Notes: generated by a model from the sequence alone, not told the origin. A DNA stretch of 64,000 bases from Streptomyces sp. NRRL WC-3742 (GCF_000720635.1 NZ_JOCF01000047.1:1-64000), one strand, 5' to 3'; positions 9,399 to 20,883 are shown, counted from the stretch's first letter. Translations and numbers: made by a program.

Positions 9399-10724
9399 GT
9401 GAACGAAACCATCGGCGACGCCGCGCTCGTCCTCGTGTTCATCCTCCTGGGCGGCCTGTTCAACGTCGCCGAGATCTCGCTGATCTCCCTGCGCGAGGGC
9501 CAGATCCGCACCCTGGAGGCCGTCGGCACCCGGCGCGCGGCCCGGGCCGCGCACCTGGCCGCCGACCCCAACCGCTTCCTCGCCGCCGTCCAGGTCGGCG
9601 TGACGTGCATGGGCTTCCTGTCCGCCGCCTTCGGCGCGGACACCCTGGCCGGCAAGGTCGCCCCGGTGTTCGTCGAGGCCGGGCTCTCCCCGGGGCTCGC
9701 CGACGCCCTCGCCCTGGTCGGCCTCACCCTGGTGATCAGCTACGTCTCGCTGGTGCTCGGCGAGCTCACCCCCAAGCGCATCGGCCTGCAGCGCGCCGAG
9801 TCCATCGCCGTGGTCGCCGCGCCCGTGGTGGACGTCATGTCGGTGGCGCTGCGCCCGGTGATCTGGCTGCTCGGCCATTCCACCAACCTGATGGTCCGCC
9901 TCCTCGGCGGCGATCCGGCCGCCGGCCGCGGCTCGATGAGCTCCGAGGAACTGCGCGGCCTGGTCGCCGCCAACACCGAACTCGGCAGCGACGAGCGGGC
10001 GTTGATCGCCGACGTGTTCTCCGCCGGCGAGCGCCAGCTGCGCGAGGTGATGGTCCCGCGCACCGAGGTGACCTTCCTGGACGCCGAACGCCCGCTCGCC
10101 GCCGTGCGCCACCAGGCCGAGACCTCCCCGCACTCGCGCTACCCGGTGGTCGAGGGCAGCGCCGACGCCGTCGTCGGCTTCGTGCACGTCCGGGACCTGT
10201 ACGGCGCCCGCGGCGAGCAGGCCGTCAAGGTCCGCGACCTCGCCCGCCCGGTCAAACTGCTGCCCGGCACCAAACGGGTGCTGAAGGCGATGAGCGAGAT
10301 GCGCCGTGAGGGCCACCACCTGGCCATCGTCGTCGACGAGTACGGCGGCACGGCCGGCATCGTCACCCTGGAGGACCTGGTCGAGGAGGTCATCGGCGAG
10401 ATCCGCGACGAGTACGACCGCCCCGAGACCGCCACCACCCGCCGGCTGGCCGGCGGCGGCATGGAACTGGACGGCCTGCTCAACCTCGGCGACTTCGAGG
10501 AGGAGACCGGCGTCGCCCTGCCCGAGGGCCCCTACGAGACGGTGGCCGGCTGCCTGGTCGCCTCCCTCGGCCACCTGCCCCGGGAGGGCGACCAGGCGCG
10601 GATCGTCGCCGAGAGCGGCCAGGGCGTCATGCTGACGGTCGCCAAGCTGGAGGGCCGGCGGATCGCCCGGGTCGGGGTGAGTGCCGTCACACCGCCGGAG
10701 CCCGAAGGGCCGGAGGTTTCCTGA
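9399..10724 (+). CDS. CNNM/CorC-type hemolysin-family transporter with CBS pair
   Basis: The protein has 441 residues: an N-terminal DUF21/CNNM membrane domain (about 1-185, with roughly three to four helices and the GELTPKRIGLQRAE motif), two CBS motifs (about 205-330, with MVPRTEVTFLD and DEYGGTAGIVTLEDLVEEVIGEI) and a C-terminal CorC/HlyC domain (about 345-425). The family is linked to magnesium or cobalt export; hemolysin is a legacy name. The GTG at 9399 lies 8 nt after a TACACT box (9385-9390), so the transcript is probably leaderless. trpS follows 21 bp after its stop. Confidence 0.9.
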   Translation: MNETIGDAALVLVFILLGGLFNVAEISLISLREGQIRTLEAVGTRRAARAAHLAADPNRFLAAVQVGVTCMGFLSAAFGADTLAGKVAPVFVEAGLSPGLADALALVGLTLVISYVSLVLGELTPKRIGLQRAESIAVVAAPVVDVMSVALRPVIWLLGHSTNLMVRLLGGDPAAGRGSMSSEELRGLVAANTELGSDERALIADVFSAGERQLREVMVPRTEVTFLDAERPLAAVRHQAETSPHSRYPVVEGSADAVVGFVHVRDLYGARGEQAVKVRDLARPVKLLPGTKRVLKAMSEMRREGHHLAIVVDEYGGTAGIVTLEDLVEEVIGEIRDEYDRPETATTRRLAGGGMELDGLLNLGDFEEETGVALPEGPYETVAGCLVASLGHLPREGDQARIVAESGQGVMLTVAKLEGRRIARVGVSAVTPPEPEGPEVS

Positions 10725-12346
<1,622 letters not shown>

Positions 12347-12399
12347 GCCGGGCAGCGCGTTCGCCCGGGACGGAACGCCGCGCCCTCTCCCGAGGCGGA

Positions 12400-14910
12400 C
12401 TACCCGGCGCTGCGCCCGAGTTCCAGCATCCGGTCGACCACCCGGCGGGCCGCGCCGCCGTCGTCCAGGGCGCAGTGCTCGGCCCGGAAACGGCGGTAGC
12501 GCTCGGCGTATCCGGGCGGCAACTCGGCTTCACCGTCCGCGAGTTCGCGCAGCGAGCCGAGCAGTTCGGCGGAGGTCGGCACCAGCGGGCCCGGGGCGTC
12601 CCGCTCGAAGTCGAAGTAGAAGCCGCGCAGGGTGTCGCGGTAGTGCTCCAGGTCGTAGGTGAAGAAGTAGATCGGGCGGCCGGTGATCGCGAAGTCGAAC
12701 ATGATCGACGAGTAGTCGGTCACCAGTACGTCCGCGACGAGCAGCAGTTCCTGCGGGTCCGGGTAGTCCCCGCAGTCGTACAGGAAGCCGTCCCCGGCCG
12801 AGGGCAGCGGCTCGCGCACGTGCGAGTGCGGGCGGATCAGCAGCACGTGGTCCTCGCCGAGCAGGCGCCGCGCGTGCTCCACGTCCAGCTTCAGGCCGAG
12901 CCGGAAGCCGTCGCCGTCCCCGCGCCGCTGGTCCTCGCGCCAGGTGGGCGCGTACAGCACGATCCGCTTGCCCTCGGGGACGCCGAGCTTGCGGCGGACG
13001 GCCTCGGCGTCGCTCCGGTCGGCCCGGGCGAGCACGTCGCCGCGGGGGTAGCCGGACTCCAGCACCTCGCCGTTGTAGCGGAAGGCGCGCCGGAGGATCG
13101 GGGTGGCGAAGGGGCTGGGGGAGAGCAGCAGGCTCCACTGCGGGGTCTCGCGGTCGAGCGCCTCCAGGTAGCCGTGGTCGGACAGCCAGGAGTTCTCGAC
13201 GTCGTGGGCGATGCGCTTGAGCAGCGAGCCGTGCCAGGTCTGCACGACGACCTGGCCGGGGCGGCGCTCCAGGAAGTCCGGGAAGTGCGTGTTGCCGACG
13301 AGGTAGCGGCAGGTGGCCAGCGCGCGGTACCACTCCGGGCTCCAGATCCGTACGGCGCGCACCCCGGGCGGCAGCTCGGCCTGGGCGTCGTCGACGACCC
13401 ACAGGTGTTCCAACGCCTCGCCGCGGCGCACGAGTTCGGCGTGCACGGCGCGAGGTGAGTCGGCGTAGCCGCGGCCGCCGAACACGTCGTACAGCACCGC
13501 CTCGCGCACCGGCTCGCGGCGGGCGGCGGGGTAGTGCTCGGTGCGCTGGCGCCGCTGGGTGAAGGCGCTGCGCTCGGTCGCGTCGAGCACCGGGGTGGAG
13601 TCCACCAGCAGGGTGTCGGCCCAGCGGCGCTGCAGCAGGACGCGCTTGCCGCCGGCCGTGGTGGCGGCGGGCAGGGCGGGCAGCAGGGCGGGGGCGGCGA
13701 GCAGCGGCCGGCCGGGTCCGGAGCCGTCGGCGGGCTCCAGCGAGACGCCCCAGACGCCCTTGCGCAGCGGCAGTGCGATGCCGTCCGAGCCGGTGCGGGT
13801 GGCGGGCACCCGGGCCAGGAAGCGGCCGTCGCCGGTGGCGGATATGGGGGTGCGGACCTCCTGGGCGAGGGAGTCGTGCCGCAGGACGAGCTCGAGGCCG
13901 TCCTCGGCCGCGCCCGGGCAGTGGCCGGCCAGTTCGAAGGCGCCGGCGCGCCCGGTGATCCGGTCGACGAAGCCGGCCGGGGGCTGGACGCACAGCTGGA
14001 GGCGCCCGTCCGCGAGGTGCTTGAGGTAGAGCGCCCGGCCCGGGGCGCCCGGCAGCGGGTGCTGGCCGGCGACCGGGCCGCCGCGCTCGTCGAGGCAGAG
14101 CTGTTCGGTGCCGCCGTCGGGGAACAGCAGCTCGGCGTCCCAGTGCTCCAGGTCGCCGGTGCCGCGCCCGTCCTCGGTGAACGGCCCGTACGGCAGGTGG
14201 ACGGCGAAGGTGTTGCCGGTGCGGGCGAGGGGGCGCTCGATCACGGCCTCGCTCTCCCGGTGGCGCAGCCGCAGCACGGTGCCGGACGGGCAGGAGTCGG
14301 CGGCGCCGCGCAGGTCGAGGCCGCCGGGGCCGGGGTCGGCCGCGGTGAGCCGGGCGGCGGGGCGTTCGAGGCGCAGGGTGAGCCGGCCGTCCTCGAAGAA
14401 CGGCTGGAGGCGGACGTCGCCGTCCACCCAGCGGGCCGGCGGGTACTCGCCGGAGCCGCACCAGTGCGGGGCGAGCGTGCCGTAGCGGCGGCGCAGCCGG
14501 GCGGCGGCGGGGCGGGTGAACAGGGTGGTCTCGATCCGCCAGTCGCCGAGCAGCCACTGGCCGTCGCGGTGCAGCCGGGAGGGTTCCACGAGCGCGGTGA
14601 AGCCGGACCAGTCGTGGTTGAACGCGGACTGGGCGCTGTCGTCGGTGACCTCGGGCATCCTGCGCGGTCTCGACCGCAGGTGGACGGGCGGGCGCGCGGC
14701 GTCCCGGTGGCGCAGGGTCAGCCAGGTCCAGGCGGAGCCGGGGCGGCCGGTGTCGAGGTCCGCGGGCCGGGCGAAGCCGGTGAGCTCCAGGCCCCGGGCG
14801 TGCCAGCGGGCGCGCAGCAGGCCGAAGGCCACGTCCTCGTCGGCGGCGGGTCGGTCGGTGGTCACACGGGGTACGGCATGGGGGAGGACGAACCGTGTGA
14901 GCACAGGCAT
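12400..14910 (-). CDS. CDP-glycerol glycerophosphotransferase-like (TagF-type) protein
   Basis: The protein has 836 residues from ATG 14910. The C-terminal about 380 residues match teichoic-acid polymerases: WSPEWYRALATCRYLVGNTH, VVVQTWHGSLLKRI with the Trp-His-Gly loop, YPRGDVL, KRIVLYAPTWRED, IRPHSHVRE, and DVLVTDYSSIMFDF followed by PIYFFTYDLEHYRD. The N-terminal half is a string of beta-rich modules (one starting FNHDWSGF) also found in the next gene. It should transfer glycerol- or ribitol-phosphate units to a wall polymer at the inner membrane face. A second in-frame ATG lies at 14950; neither start has a clear RBS. It is transcribed in the same direction as the 15207 gene but separated from it by a terminator and a promoter. 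Confidence 0.88.
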   Translation of the reverse strand: MPVLTRFVLPHAVPRVTTDRPAADEDVAFGLLRARWHARGLELTGFARPADLDTGRPGSAWTWLTLRHRDAARPPVHLRSRPRRMPEVTDDSAQSAFNHDWSGFTALVEPSRLHRDGQWLLGDWRIETTLFTRPAAARLRRRYGTLAPHWCGSGEYPPARWVDGDVRLQPFFEDGRLTLRLERPAARLTAADPGPGGLDLRGAADSCPSGTVLRLRHRESEAVIERPLARTGNTFAVHLPYGPFTEDGRGTGDLEHWDAELLFPDGGTEQLCLDERGGPVAGQHPLPGAPGRALYLKHLADGRLQLCVQPPAGFVDRITGRAGAFELAGHCPGAAEDGLELVLRHDSLAQEVRTPISATGDGRFLARVPATRTGSDGIALPLRKGVWGVSLEPADGSGPGRPLLAAPALLPALPAATTAGGKRVLLQRRWADTLLVDSTPVLDATERSAFTQRRQRTEHYPAARREPVREAVLYDVFGGRGYADSPRAVHAELVRRGEALEHLWVVDDAQAELPPGVRAVRIWSPEWYRALATCRYLVGNTHFPDFLERRPGQVVVQTWHGSLLKRIAHDVENSWLSDHGYLEALDRETPQWSLLLSPSPFATPILRRAFRYNGEVLESGYPRGDVLARADRSDAEAVRRKLGVPEGKRIVLYAPTWREDQRRGDGDGFRLGLKLDVEHARRLLGEDHVLLIRPHSHVREPLPSAGDGFLYDCGDYPDPQELLLVADVLVTDYSSIMFDFAITGRPIYFFTYDLEHYRDTLRGFYFDFERDAPGPLVPTSAELLGSLRELADGEAELPPGYAERYRRFRAEHCALDDGGAARRVVDRMLELGRSAG

Positions 14911-15014
14911 GGCGGGGATGGCCCTTCGGGGAACGGGACCCCCGGCCATGGCGGTGGACCGGGAGCGCGGCCGACGATCCGTTCTTCGCAGGGGGGTCGG
15001 GGCCGATTTCACAT

Positions 15015-15042
15015 CCCATACCTCGGCGACGTTCCCGGTCAA
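15015..15042 (-). promoter_or_regulatory. Possible -35/-10 promoter of the TagF-type gene
   Basis: On the minus strand TTGACC (15042-15037) is followed after 16 nt by TATGGG (15020-15015), about 105 bp before ATG 14910. This is a reasonable vegetative-type promoter, read by eye only. Confidence 0.4.
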
Positions 15043-15160
15043 CCGTACGGAGTGTCGAAATTCGCCGAAGATTCGCTCGCCAATCACCGGGTGGACGGCA
15101 AAGCAGACACAAAGGGTCGTAAACGCAGTGTGATTTCTCTCAGATGATTCTCAGGAATTG

Positions 15161-15196
15161 CCGGGGCGCCCGCACCGGTGGTGTCGGGCGCCCCGG
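15161..15196 (-). terminator. Hairpin after the GT2-TagF fusion gene
   Basis: Arms at 15161-15172 and 15185-15196 pair over 12 bp. The loop itself contains a CACCGGTG palindrome that can extend the structure. It starts 11 bp past the stop of the minus-strand gene. Confidence 0.8.
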
Positions 15197-15206
15197 AAAG
15201 CCCTCG

Positions 15207-18200
15207 CTACTCCTGGCGGAGCATGGCCTCGACCACGCGGGCCGAGGCGCTTCCGTCGTCCAGGTCGCAGTACGCCTCGCGGAAGGCGGCCGCCTTGTCG
15301 GTGTACTCGGCCGCGACCTCGTCGACCCGGCCGAGCGCCTTCACCAGTTCCTCCGAGGTGGCCAGCAGCGGCCCGGGGGCCTCGGCCTCGAAGTTCAGGC
15401 TGAATCCGCGCAGGTTGTCCCGGTAGTGCTCCAGGTCGTACGTGAAGAACAGCAGCGGCTTGCCGGTCGAGGCGAAGTCGAACACGCTCGCCGAGTAGTC
15501 GGTCACCAGTACGTCGGCGATCAGCAGCAGCTCCGCCATGTCGGGGTAGCTGCCGACGTCCCAGATGTAGCCGTTGCCGGCGTCCGGGATCTGCCCGCAC
15601 ATCAGGTGGTGACGGCGCACCAGCAGCACCTGGTCGTCGCCGAGCGCCGCCCGGGCCGCCTCCAGGTCGATCCGCAGGTCGATCTGGTAGCCGCCGTTCG
15701 GCCGCCGCCGGTCCTCGCGCCAGGTCGGCGCGTAGAGCACGACCTTCTTGCCCTCGGGCAGGCCCAGCCGTTCGCGGACCTGCTCGGCGGTCTTCTCCCG
15801 GTCGGCCGCGAACAGCAGGTCGTTGCGGGGCGAACCGCTCTCGACGATCTCGCCGTGGTAGTCGAAGGCGCGCCGCAGCACCGGGGCCGACCAGCTGTTG
15901 CCGGCCACCAGCAGGTTCCAGTGCTGGACCTCGCGGGCGAGGCTCTTCAGGTAGTTCGAGTCGGTGAACCAGACCTTCTCGAAGTCGAAGCCGACCTGCT
16001 TGAGCGGGCTGCCCTGCCAGGTCTGCACGACCACCTGGCCGGGGCGGCGGACGAAGAACTCGGGCAGGTGGGTGCTGGTGACGATGTACTTGGCGGTGGC
16101 CAGCGCCTCGAACCACTCCGGGCTCCACATGCGCACGGAACGCGCGGTGCCCGGCAGGTCCGCCTGCATGTCCTCACTGCCCCACAGGTGCTCCAGCGGC
16201 AGGCCCCGGCGGACCAGTTCCTCGTGGATCGCCCGGGGGGAGTCCCCGTACTGGCTGACGCCGCCGACGTGGTAGAGCACGGTGTCGCGTACCGGCTTGC
16301 GCCGGGCCGCCGGGTAGTCGACGGTGCGCTCCAGCCGCTGGCGGTAGCCGGCCCGCTCCTCGGGCAGCAGCACCGAGTGGGACTCCAGCGACAGGCCGTC
16401 GTGGCGGCGGCGCTCCAGCGCGATGCGCTTGCCGCGCGACTCCACCTCCAGCGGCAGCGTGTCGAAGCAGCCGGGGCCGACCAGCGCCGAGGCGTCGGGC
16501 AGCGCCTCGGCCGTCGAGCCGACCGGACGGAAGAAGACGTTCCAGGTGCCCTTGGTGAGCGGCACCCGCCCGGCGAAGGAGGCGGTCGGCACGGCGGGCA
16601 GCGCGGTGCGGAACCGGCCGTCCGCGATCTCCACGGGGTAGACGTGCTCCTCCTCGCGCCAGTGGTGACGGACCACCAGCTCCCAGCGGTGCGCGCCGGG
16701 CAGCGGGAACGAGCCGCTGAGCAGGAAGCCGTCCGCGCCGCGCGCGGAGACCTCGTCCACCACCGGCTGGAGCACCTGGTCGACCAGCTGCAGGTGGCCG
16801 CCGGGGGAGGGCTTTGAGTACAGCGCCCGGCGCAGGTCGGCCGGGGCGCCCGGGTTCAGCGGCACGTGCAGCTGCTCGGGCGCGTTGCGCTCGTCCCAGG
16901 CGATCTGGATCGTCTCGCCGTCGGCCAGCTCCAGGACGGCGTCCCAGCGGTCGCGGCTGCGCTCGGTGGCCACCGGGTCCAGCTCGGCCCAGGCTTCGCG
17001 CACGGCCGTCAGCTCGGCGATCGGGACGTCCGCGGTGAACGGCTGCAGCGAGCCGGCCGGCACGCCCAGCTCCAGCGGGAAGGACACGTGGCGGTCCGAC
17101 TCCACGTGGGTCAGCCGCAGCCGGCCCCCGGCGAAGTTCGGGCCGGAGCGGGCCGCGCCGGAGACCTCCAGCCGGTCGTTGCGGGCGGCCAGGCCCGACA
17201 CCCGGGCCCGGACGGTCTCCACCCGCAGGTGCACGTGGTTGTCCCGCACCCACGGAGTGATCCGCACGTCCGGCTCGACCCAGTGCGAGGGCAGGTACTC
17301 GGCGCTGTCGCTCCAGCCCGCCGAGATCCGGCCCTTGTACACCCCGCCCTTGCCCGCGCCGGCCACCAGGACGCGCCAGTGGCCGTCCTTCCACTGGCCG
17401 CGGCTGCGGAGCTTCTTCGGGTCGATCGCGACGCTGAACCCGGACCAGTCGCAGTTGTACAGGTCGTGGTTGCAGCTGGCCGTGGCCTCGGGGCTGTACG
17501 TGGTCCTCATCGGCACCGCGATCACCCGGCGGCCCCTGGTCTCCCGCAGCACCAGCGTGCGCACCATGTCGTGCTTGCCGGACGCGCCCAGCTGCTCCGG
17601 GTACGCGTGCCCGGTCAGCTCCAGCTTCCCGCCCACCCAGGCGCTGCGGTACAGGCGGCTGCGCATGACCAGCGAGTTGTCCAGCTTGAGCACCCCGGCC
17701 GGCACGCTGCGGCGCCCGCCGCGCAGGAACGGGTAGTCGGCGTACGGGCGCAGCAGGCCGCGGGCCTGCACACCGCCGCCGCTGTCGCCCTCGTACCTGA
17801 TCTGCTCGACGAGCTCGTCGATGCGGCCCTGCAGGGTCAGGTGGTACTTGAGCCGCAGCGGCGCGCGCAGCTTGCGCACCTGCTCGGGGCCGATGGCGCG
17901 CAGCAGCCGGCTGACGTGCTGGAGGTAGGCGTCCCGGTACTCCTTGTCGCCGTCCACGACGGACCAGAAGAACATCGGGATCTCCTCGACGAGGGTGTTC
18001 TCGTCGTAGGAGCGCAGGTACTGGGCGAAGCGCGGCTCGGTCTGCTTCCGCAGCCAGGCGCGGACCAGCTCGACCGAGGCGACCCGGTCGACCAGGCCCT
18101 TCGGGTTGGTGCGCATCTGTGTGATCGACATCTCGCCGACCTCGCGCTCGCGCCAGTGGTAGATCGGCTCGGAGAGCACGTCCACGCTCGCGGCGAGGTA

Positions 18201-18779
18201 GTGGTGCGGCACGCTGACCGGCGCGTCCTCGTAGAGGATGCCCTCGGGGTAGAGGATGTCGGCGGCGTCGAAGAAGGACCGGCGGTACATCTTGTTCCAG
18301 GCGGTGCGGTCGGTGACCAGCGCCGGGATCTCCGTGATGTGGGTCCTGAGCCTGGTCTCCTTGAACGGCTTCACGTGCCCGCCGGACTGGTAGTAGCCCA
18401 CCGCGCGGAACCGCAGCACGTTGCCGGTGCAGAAGTCGGAGCCGGTCTCGTCGAGCGTGTTGATCATCAGCTCGTACGCGCTCGGCGGCATCGAGTCGTC
18501 GCTGTCCACGAAGCACAGGAACTGCGAGTCCGGGTCGATGTGCCGGATACCGGTGTTGCGGGCCGCCCCCAGGCCCTTGTTGACCTGCCGGACCAGCCGG
18601 AACCGGGAATCCTTCGCCGCGTACGCCTCCGCGAGCGCCGCGCTGCCGTCCTTCGAACCGTCGTCGACCATGACGCACTCGAAGTCCGTGAAGGACTGGG
18701 CGGCGATCGAGTCGAGGCATTCGACGAGGTAGCGCTCGACGTTGTAGATCGGAACGACGATGGAGAGGCGGGGAGCCAT
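15207..18779 (-). CDS. GT2 glycosyltransferase fused to TagF-type polymerase, 1190 residues
   Basis: The N-terminal GT2 domain (about 1-240) shows LSIVVPIYNVERYL, VMVDDGSKDGS and the metal-binding FVDSDDS (about 90-96), with WNKMYRRSFF and YEDAPVS downstream. A helical linker (about 240-350) follows, then beta-rich modules (about 390-800) including NCDWSGFSVAIDP and EYLPSHWVEPDVRITPW, similar to modules of the 12400 gene. A C-terminal CDP-glycerol glycerophosphotransferase domain (about 820-1180) contains TWQGSPLKQ, KVVLYAPTWRED and VLVTDYSASVFDFAS. One polypeptide may therefore add a sugar and polymerise polyol phosphate, a teichoic-acid synthesis role by inference. ATG 18779 begins the GT2 fold directly. 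The gene is divergent from another GT2 gene. Confidence 0.9.
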   Translation of the reverse strand: MAPRLSIVVPIYNVERYLVECLDSIAAQSFTDFECVMVDDGSKDGSAALAEAYAAKDSRFRLVRQVNKGLGAARNTGIRHIDPDSQFLCFVDSDDSMPPSAYELMINTLDETGSDFCTGNVLRFRAVGYYQSGGHVKPFKETRLRTHITEIPALVTDRTAWNKMYRRSFFDAADILYPEGILYEDAPVSVPHHYLAASVDVLSEPIYHWREREVGEMSITQMRTNPKGLVDRVASVELVRAWLRKQTEPRFAQYLRSYDENTLVEEIPMFFWSVVDGDKEYRDAYLQHVSRLLRAIGPEQVRKLRAPLRLKYHLTLQGRIDELVEQIRYEGDSGGGVQARGLLRPYADYPFLRGGRRSVPAGVLKLDNSLVMRSRLYRSAWVGGKLELTGHAYPEQLGASGKHDMVRTLVLRETRGRRVIAVPMRTTYSPEATASCNHDLYNCDWSGFSVAIDPKKLRSRGQWKDGHWRVLVAGAGKGGVYKGRISAGWSDSAEYLPSHWVEPDVRITPWVRDNHVHLRVETVRARVSGLAARNDRLEVSGAARSGPNFAGGRLRLTHVESDRHVSFPLELGVPAGSLQPFTADVPIAELTAVREAWAELDPVATERSRDRWDAVLELADGETIQIAWDERNAPEQLHVPLNPGAPADLRRALYSKPSPGGHLQLVDQVLQPVVDEVSARGADGFLLSGSFPLPGAHRWELVVRHHWREEEHVYPVEIADGRFRTALPAVPTASFAGRVPLTKGTWNVFFRPVGSTAEALPDASALVGPGCFDTLPLEVESRGKRIALERRRHDGLSLESHSVLLPEERAGYRQRLERTVDYPAARRKPVRDTVLYHVGGVSQYGDSPRAIHEELVRRGLPLEHLWGSEDMQADLPGTARSVRMWSPEWFEALATAKYIVTSTHLPEFFVRRPGQVVVQTWQGSPLKQVGFDFEKVWFTDSNYLKSLAREVQHWNLLVAGNSWSAPVLRRAFDYHGEIVESGSPRNDLLFAADREKTAEQVRERLGLPEGKKVVLYAPTWREDRRRPNGGYQIDLRIDLEAARAALGDDQVLLVRRHHLMCGQIPDAGNGYIWDVGSYPDMAELLLIADVLVTDYSASVFDFASTGKPLLFFTYDLEHYRDNLRGFSLNFEAEAPGPLLATSEELVKALGRVDEVAAEYTDKAAAFREAYCDLDDGSASARVVEAMLRQE

Positions 18780-18910
18780 CGGCTACGCGGCCTTTCTCGG
18801 GAGGAGCGGAGCCGCCCGGGGGACGGGCCTGACCGCACTGGGATCGGTGCGTTTTGCCCCCGATCCTACCTAAGCACCAGGCCCCGACCCCGGCCCACTA
18901 CGCTGGGCCC

Positions 18911-19909
18911 GTGCCCCGTTTCAGCGTCATCGTGCCCGTGTACCAGGTCCAGGACTACCTGATCGAGTGTCTCGACTCGGTCCTGGGACAGAACGGCCCG
19001 AGCCTGGAACTCATCGCGGTGGACGACCGTTCCCCGGACGGCTGCGGCGCCCTCCTCGACGGGGCCGCCGCCGCGGACCCGCGCGTCACGGTGCTGCACC
19101 TGCCCGAGAACGTCGGCCTCGGCCGCGCCCGCAACGCGGGCCTCGAGGTCGCCACCGGCGACTACGTCCTCTTCCTCGACAGCGACGACACCCTGACCTC
19201 CGGCCTGCTCCGGAGCATCGACGACCGCCTTCGCGCCACCGGCGACCCGGACGTCCTCGTTTACGACTACGCCCGCACCTACGCCGACGGCCGGATCACC
19301 CGCGCCGCCTCCGCCCACGTCTTCGGCGCCCCCTCCCCGGACGTCTTCGACCTCGCCGCCCGCCCCGACCTGCTCGACCTGCTCCAGGTCGTCTGGAACA
19401 AGGCGTACCGCCGCGACTTCGTCACCGAGCAGCAGCTGGTCTTCCCGGCCGGCTACTACGAGGACACCCCCTGGACGTACCCGGCGCTGCTCGCCGCCGA
19501 GCGCATCACCCTCCTCGACGAGATCGGCGTGCACTACCGCCAGCGCCAGGAGGGCGGCAACATCCTGGCCACCGCGAGCCGCAAGCACTTCGACGTCTTC
19601 GCCCAGTACGACCTGGTCTTCGCCTTCCTCGACCGCCGCCCCGACCTCGACCACTGGCGCCCGGTCGTCTACGGCAAGATGCTGCACCACCTCAACACCG
19701 TCGTCGCCAAGCCAGGCCGCGTCCCCGCCGGCGACCGCCGCGAGTACTTCCGCCGCGCCGCCGAGCACTGCGCCCGCCTGCGCCCGGCCGGCTACCGCCC
19801 GCCCGCCGGCGTCGAGGGCGTGCGCCTCGAACTGCTCGGCCACGGCCGCTACGGCGCCTACCAGGCCGTCCGCGCGCTGGCCAAGGCCCGCCGCCTGGTG
19901 CGCCGCTGA
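18911..19909 (+). CDS. Family 2 glycosyltransferase
   Basis: The 332-residue protein begins with the GT2 core RFSVIVPVYQVQDYLIECL, followed by AVDDRSPDG, GLGRARNAGLEVATGDYV and the DxD-type FLDSDDTLT (about 91-99). VWNKAYRRDFV and the YYEDTPWTYPALLAA acceptor-side region follow. It is similar in sequence to the GT2 domain of the divergent 15207 gene, so it may act on the same wall polymer. The GTG at 18911 sits just downstream of a TACGCT box, consistent with a leaderless transcript. The acceptor and donor sugars are unknown. Confidence 0.88.
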   Translation: MPRFSVIVPVYQVQDYLIECLDSVLGQNGPSLELIAVDDRSPDGCGALLDGAAAADPRVTVLHLPENVGLGRARNAGLEVATGDYVLFLDSDDTLTSGLLRSIDDRLRATGDPDVLVYDYARTYADGRITRAASAHVFGAPSPDVFDLAARPDLLDLLQVVWNKAYRRDFVTEQQLVFPAGYYEDTPWTYPALLAAERITLLDEIGVHYRQRQEGGNILATASRKHFDVFAQYDLVFAFLDRRPDLDHWRPVVYGKMLHHLNTVVAKPGRVPAGDRREYFRRAAEHCARLRPAGYRPPAGVEGVRLELLGHGRYGAYQAVRALAKARRLVRR

Positions 19910-19947
19910 CGGCTGTTCGGGGGACGGATTGGGGTATAACCGGTCAG

Positions 19948-20844
19948 GTGGACTTCCTGACCCGCCTGCCGGTTCTCGGCCCGCTCGTCACCCGGGTGCT
20001 GCACAGCCGCCCCTACCGGGCCTACGAGTGCTTCACCGCCGCCCGGGGCAACCGGCTGGCCGGGGCCGTCACCTTCTTCGGCTTCCTCGCCCTGTTCCCG
20101 CTGCTGACCGTGGCCCTGGCGATCGCCGTCGCCACCTTCGACAGCGCCCAGGTCGACGACCTCCAGCGCCGCATCTCCGACCAGTTGCCGGGCCTGTCCG
20201 ACGCCCTCAACCTGCCCTCCCTGGTCGCCAACGCCGGCACCATCGGCCTGGTCGGCGGCGCCCTGCTGCTGGTCTCCGGCCTCGGCTGGGTCGACACCAT
20301 GCGCACCTCCATCCGGGACGTCTGGCAGCTGCCCGACGACGACGGCAACGTGGTGGTGCGCAAGCTCTGGGACTGCCTGGTGCTGGCCGGCCTCGGCGTG
20401 GTGTCGCTGCTCTCCATGGGCCTGCTCACCGCCGGGACGACGGCCGCCGGCTGGATCGCCGACCGGATCGGCTTCCACAACGGCTACGTCTTCACCGTGG
20501 TCGGCCTGCTGCTCGCCGTCGCCTGCGACACCGTGCTGTTCGCCTACCTGCTGGGCCCCTTCCCCGGGGTCACCGACCAGAGCCGCCGTGACCTCCTCCT
20601 GGGCGCGCTGATCGGCGCGGCCGGCTTCGAGGTGCTGAAGCTGGCGCTCGCCTCCTACCTCGGCTCCGTCGCCGGCCGCAGCCTGTACGGGGCCTTCGCC
20701 ACCCCGGTGGCGCTGCTGCTGTGGATCAACTTCGTCTGCCGCCTGCTGATGTACTGCGTGGCCTGGACGGCGACGGCCGACCCGGAAGCGGCCCTGGAAC
20801 GCACCCGCGCCCACGGCCGCGCCCTGATCGACTCCGCTTCCTAG
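19948..20844 (+). CDS. YihY/BrkB-family membrane protein
   Basis: The 298-residue protein has five to six predicted helices. The YihY/UPF0761 hallmarks are NRLAGAVTFFGFLALFPLL (about 33-52), a long periplasmic-type stretch, GWVDTMRTSIRDVWQ, and the C-terminal SLYGAFATPVALLLWINFVCRLLMY. The family was once called ribonuclease BN but is now regarded as membrane proteins of unknown function. GTG 19948 lies 7 nt after TATAAC (19935-19940), so it is probably leaderless. It is codirectional with the GT2 gene, 38 bp downstream. Confidence 0.88.
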   Translation: MDFLTRLPVLGPLVTRVLHSRPYRAYECFTAARGNRLAGAVTFFGFLALFPLLTVALAIAVATFDSAQVDDLQRRISDQLPGLSDALNLPSLVANAGTIGLVGGALLLVSGLGWVDTMRTSIRDVWQLPDDDGNVVVRKLWDCLVLAGLGVVSLLSMGLLTAGTTAAGWIADRIGFHNGYVFTVVGLLLAVACDTVLFAYLLGPFPGVTDQSRRDLLLGALIGAAGFEVLKLALASYLGSVAGRSLYGAFATPVALLLWINFVCRLLMYCVAWTATADPEAALERTRAHGRALIDSAS

Positions 20845-20883
20845 ACCTGGACCTGGACCCAGACCTGGACCCAGACCTAGACC
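20842..20883. repeat. Short tandem acctgg/acccag repeat between convergent genes
   Basis: Beginning at the YihY stop codon, about 40 bp consist of degenerate 6/12-bp units (AGACCTGG, ACCTGGACCC, ACCCAGACCTGG). The block is bounded by CTAG at both ends (20841-20844 and 20877-20880). It fills the gap between the convergent YihY and carboxypeptidase genes; no conventional terminator is seen there. Confidence 0.7.
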
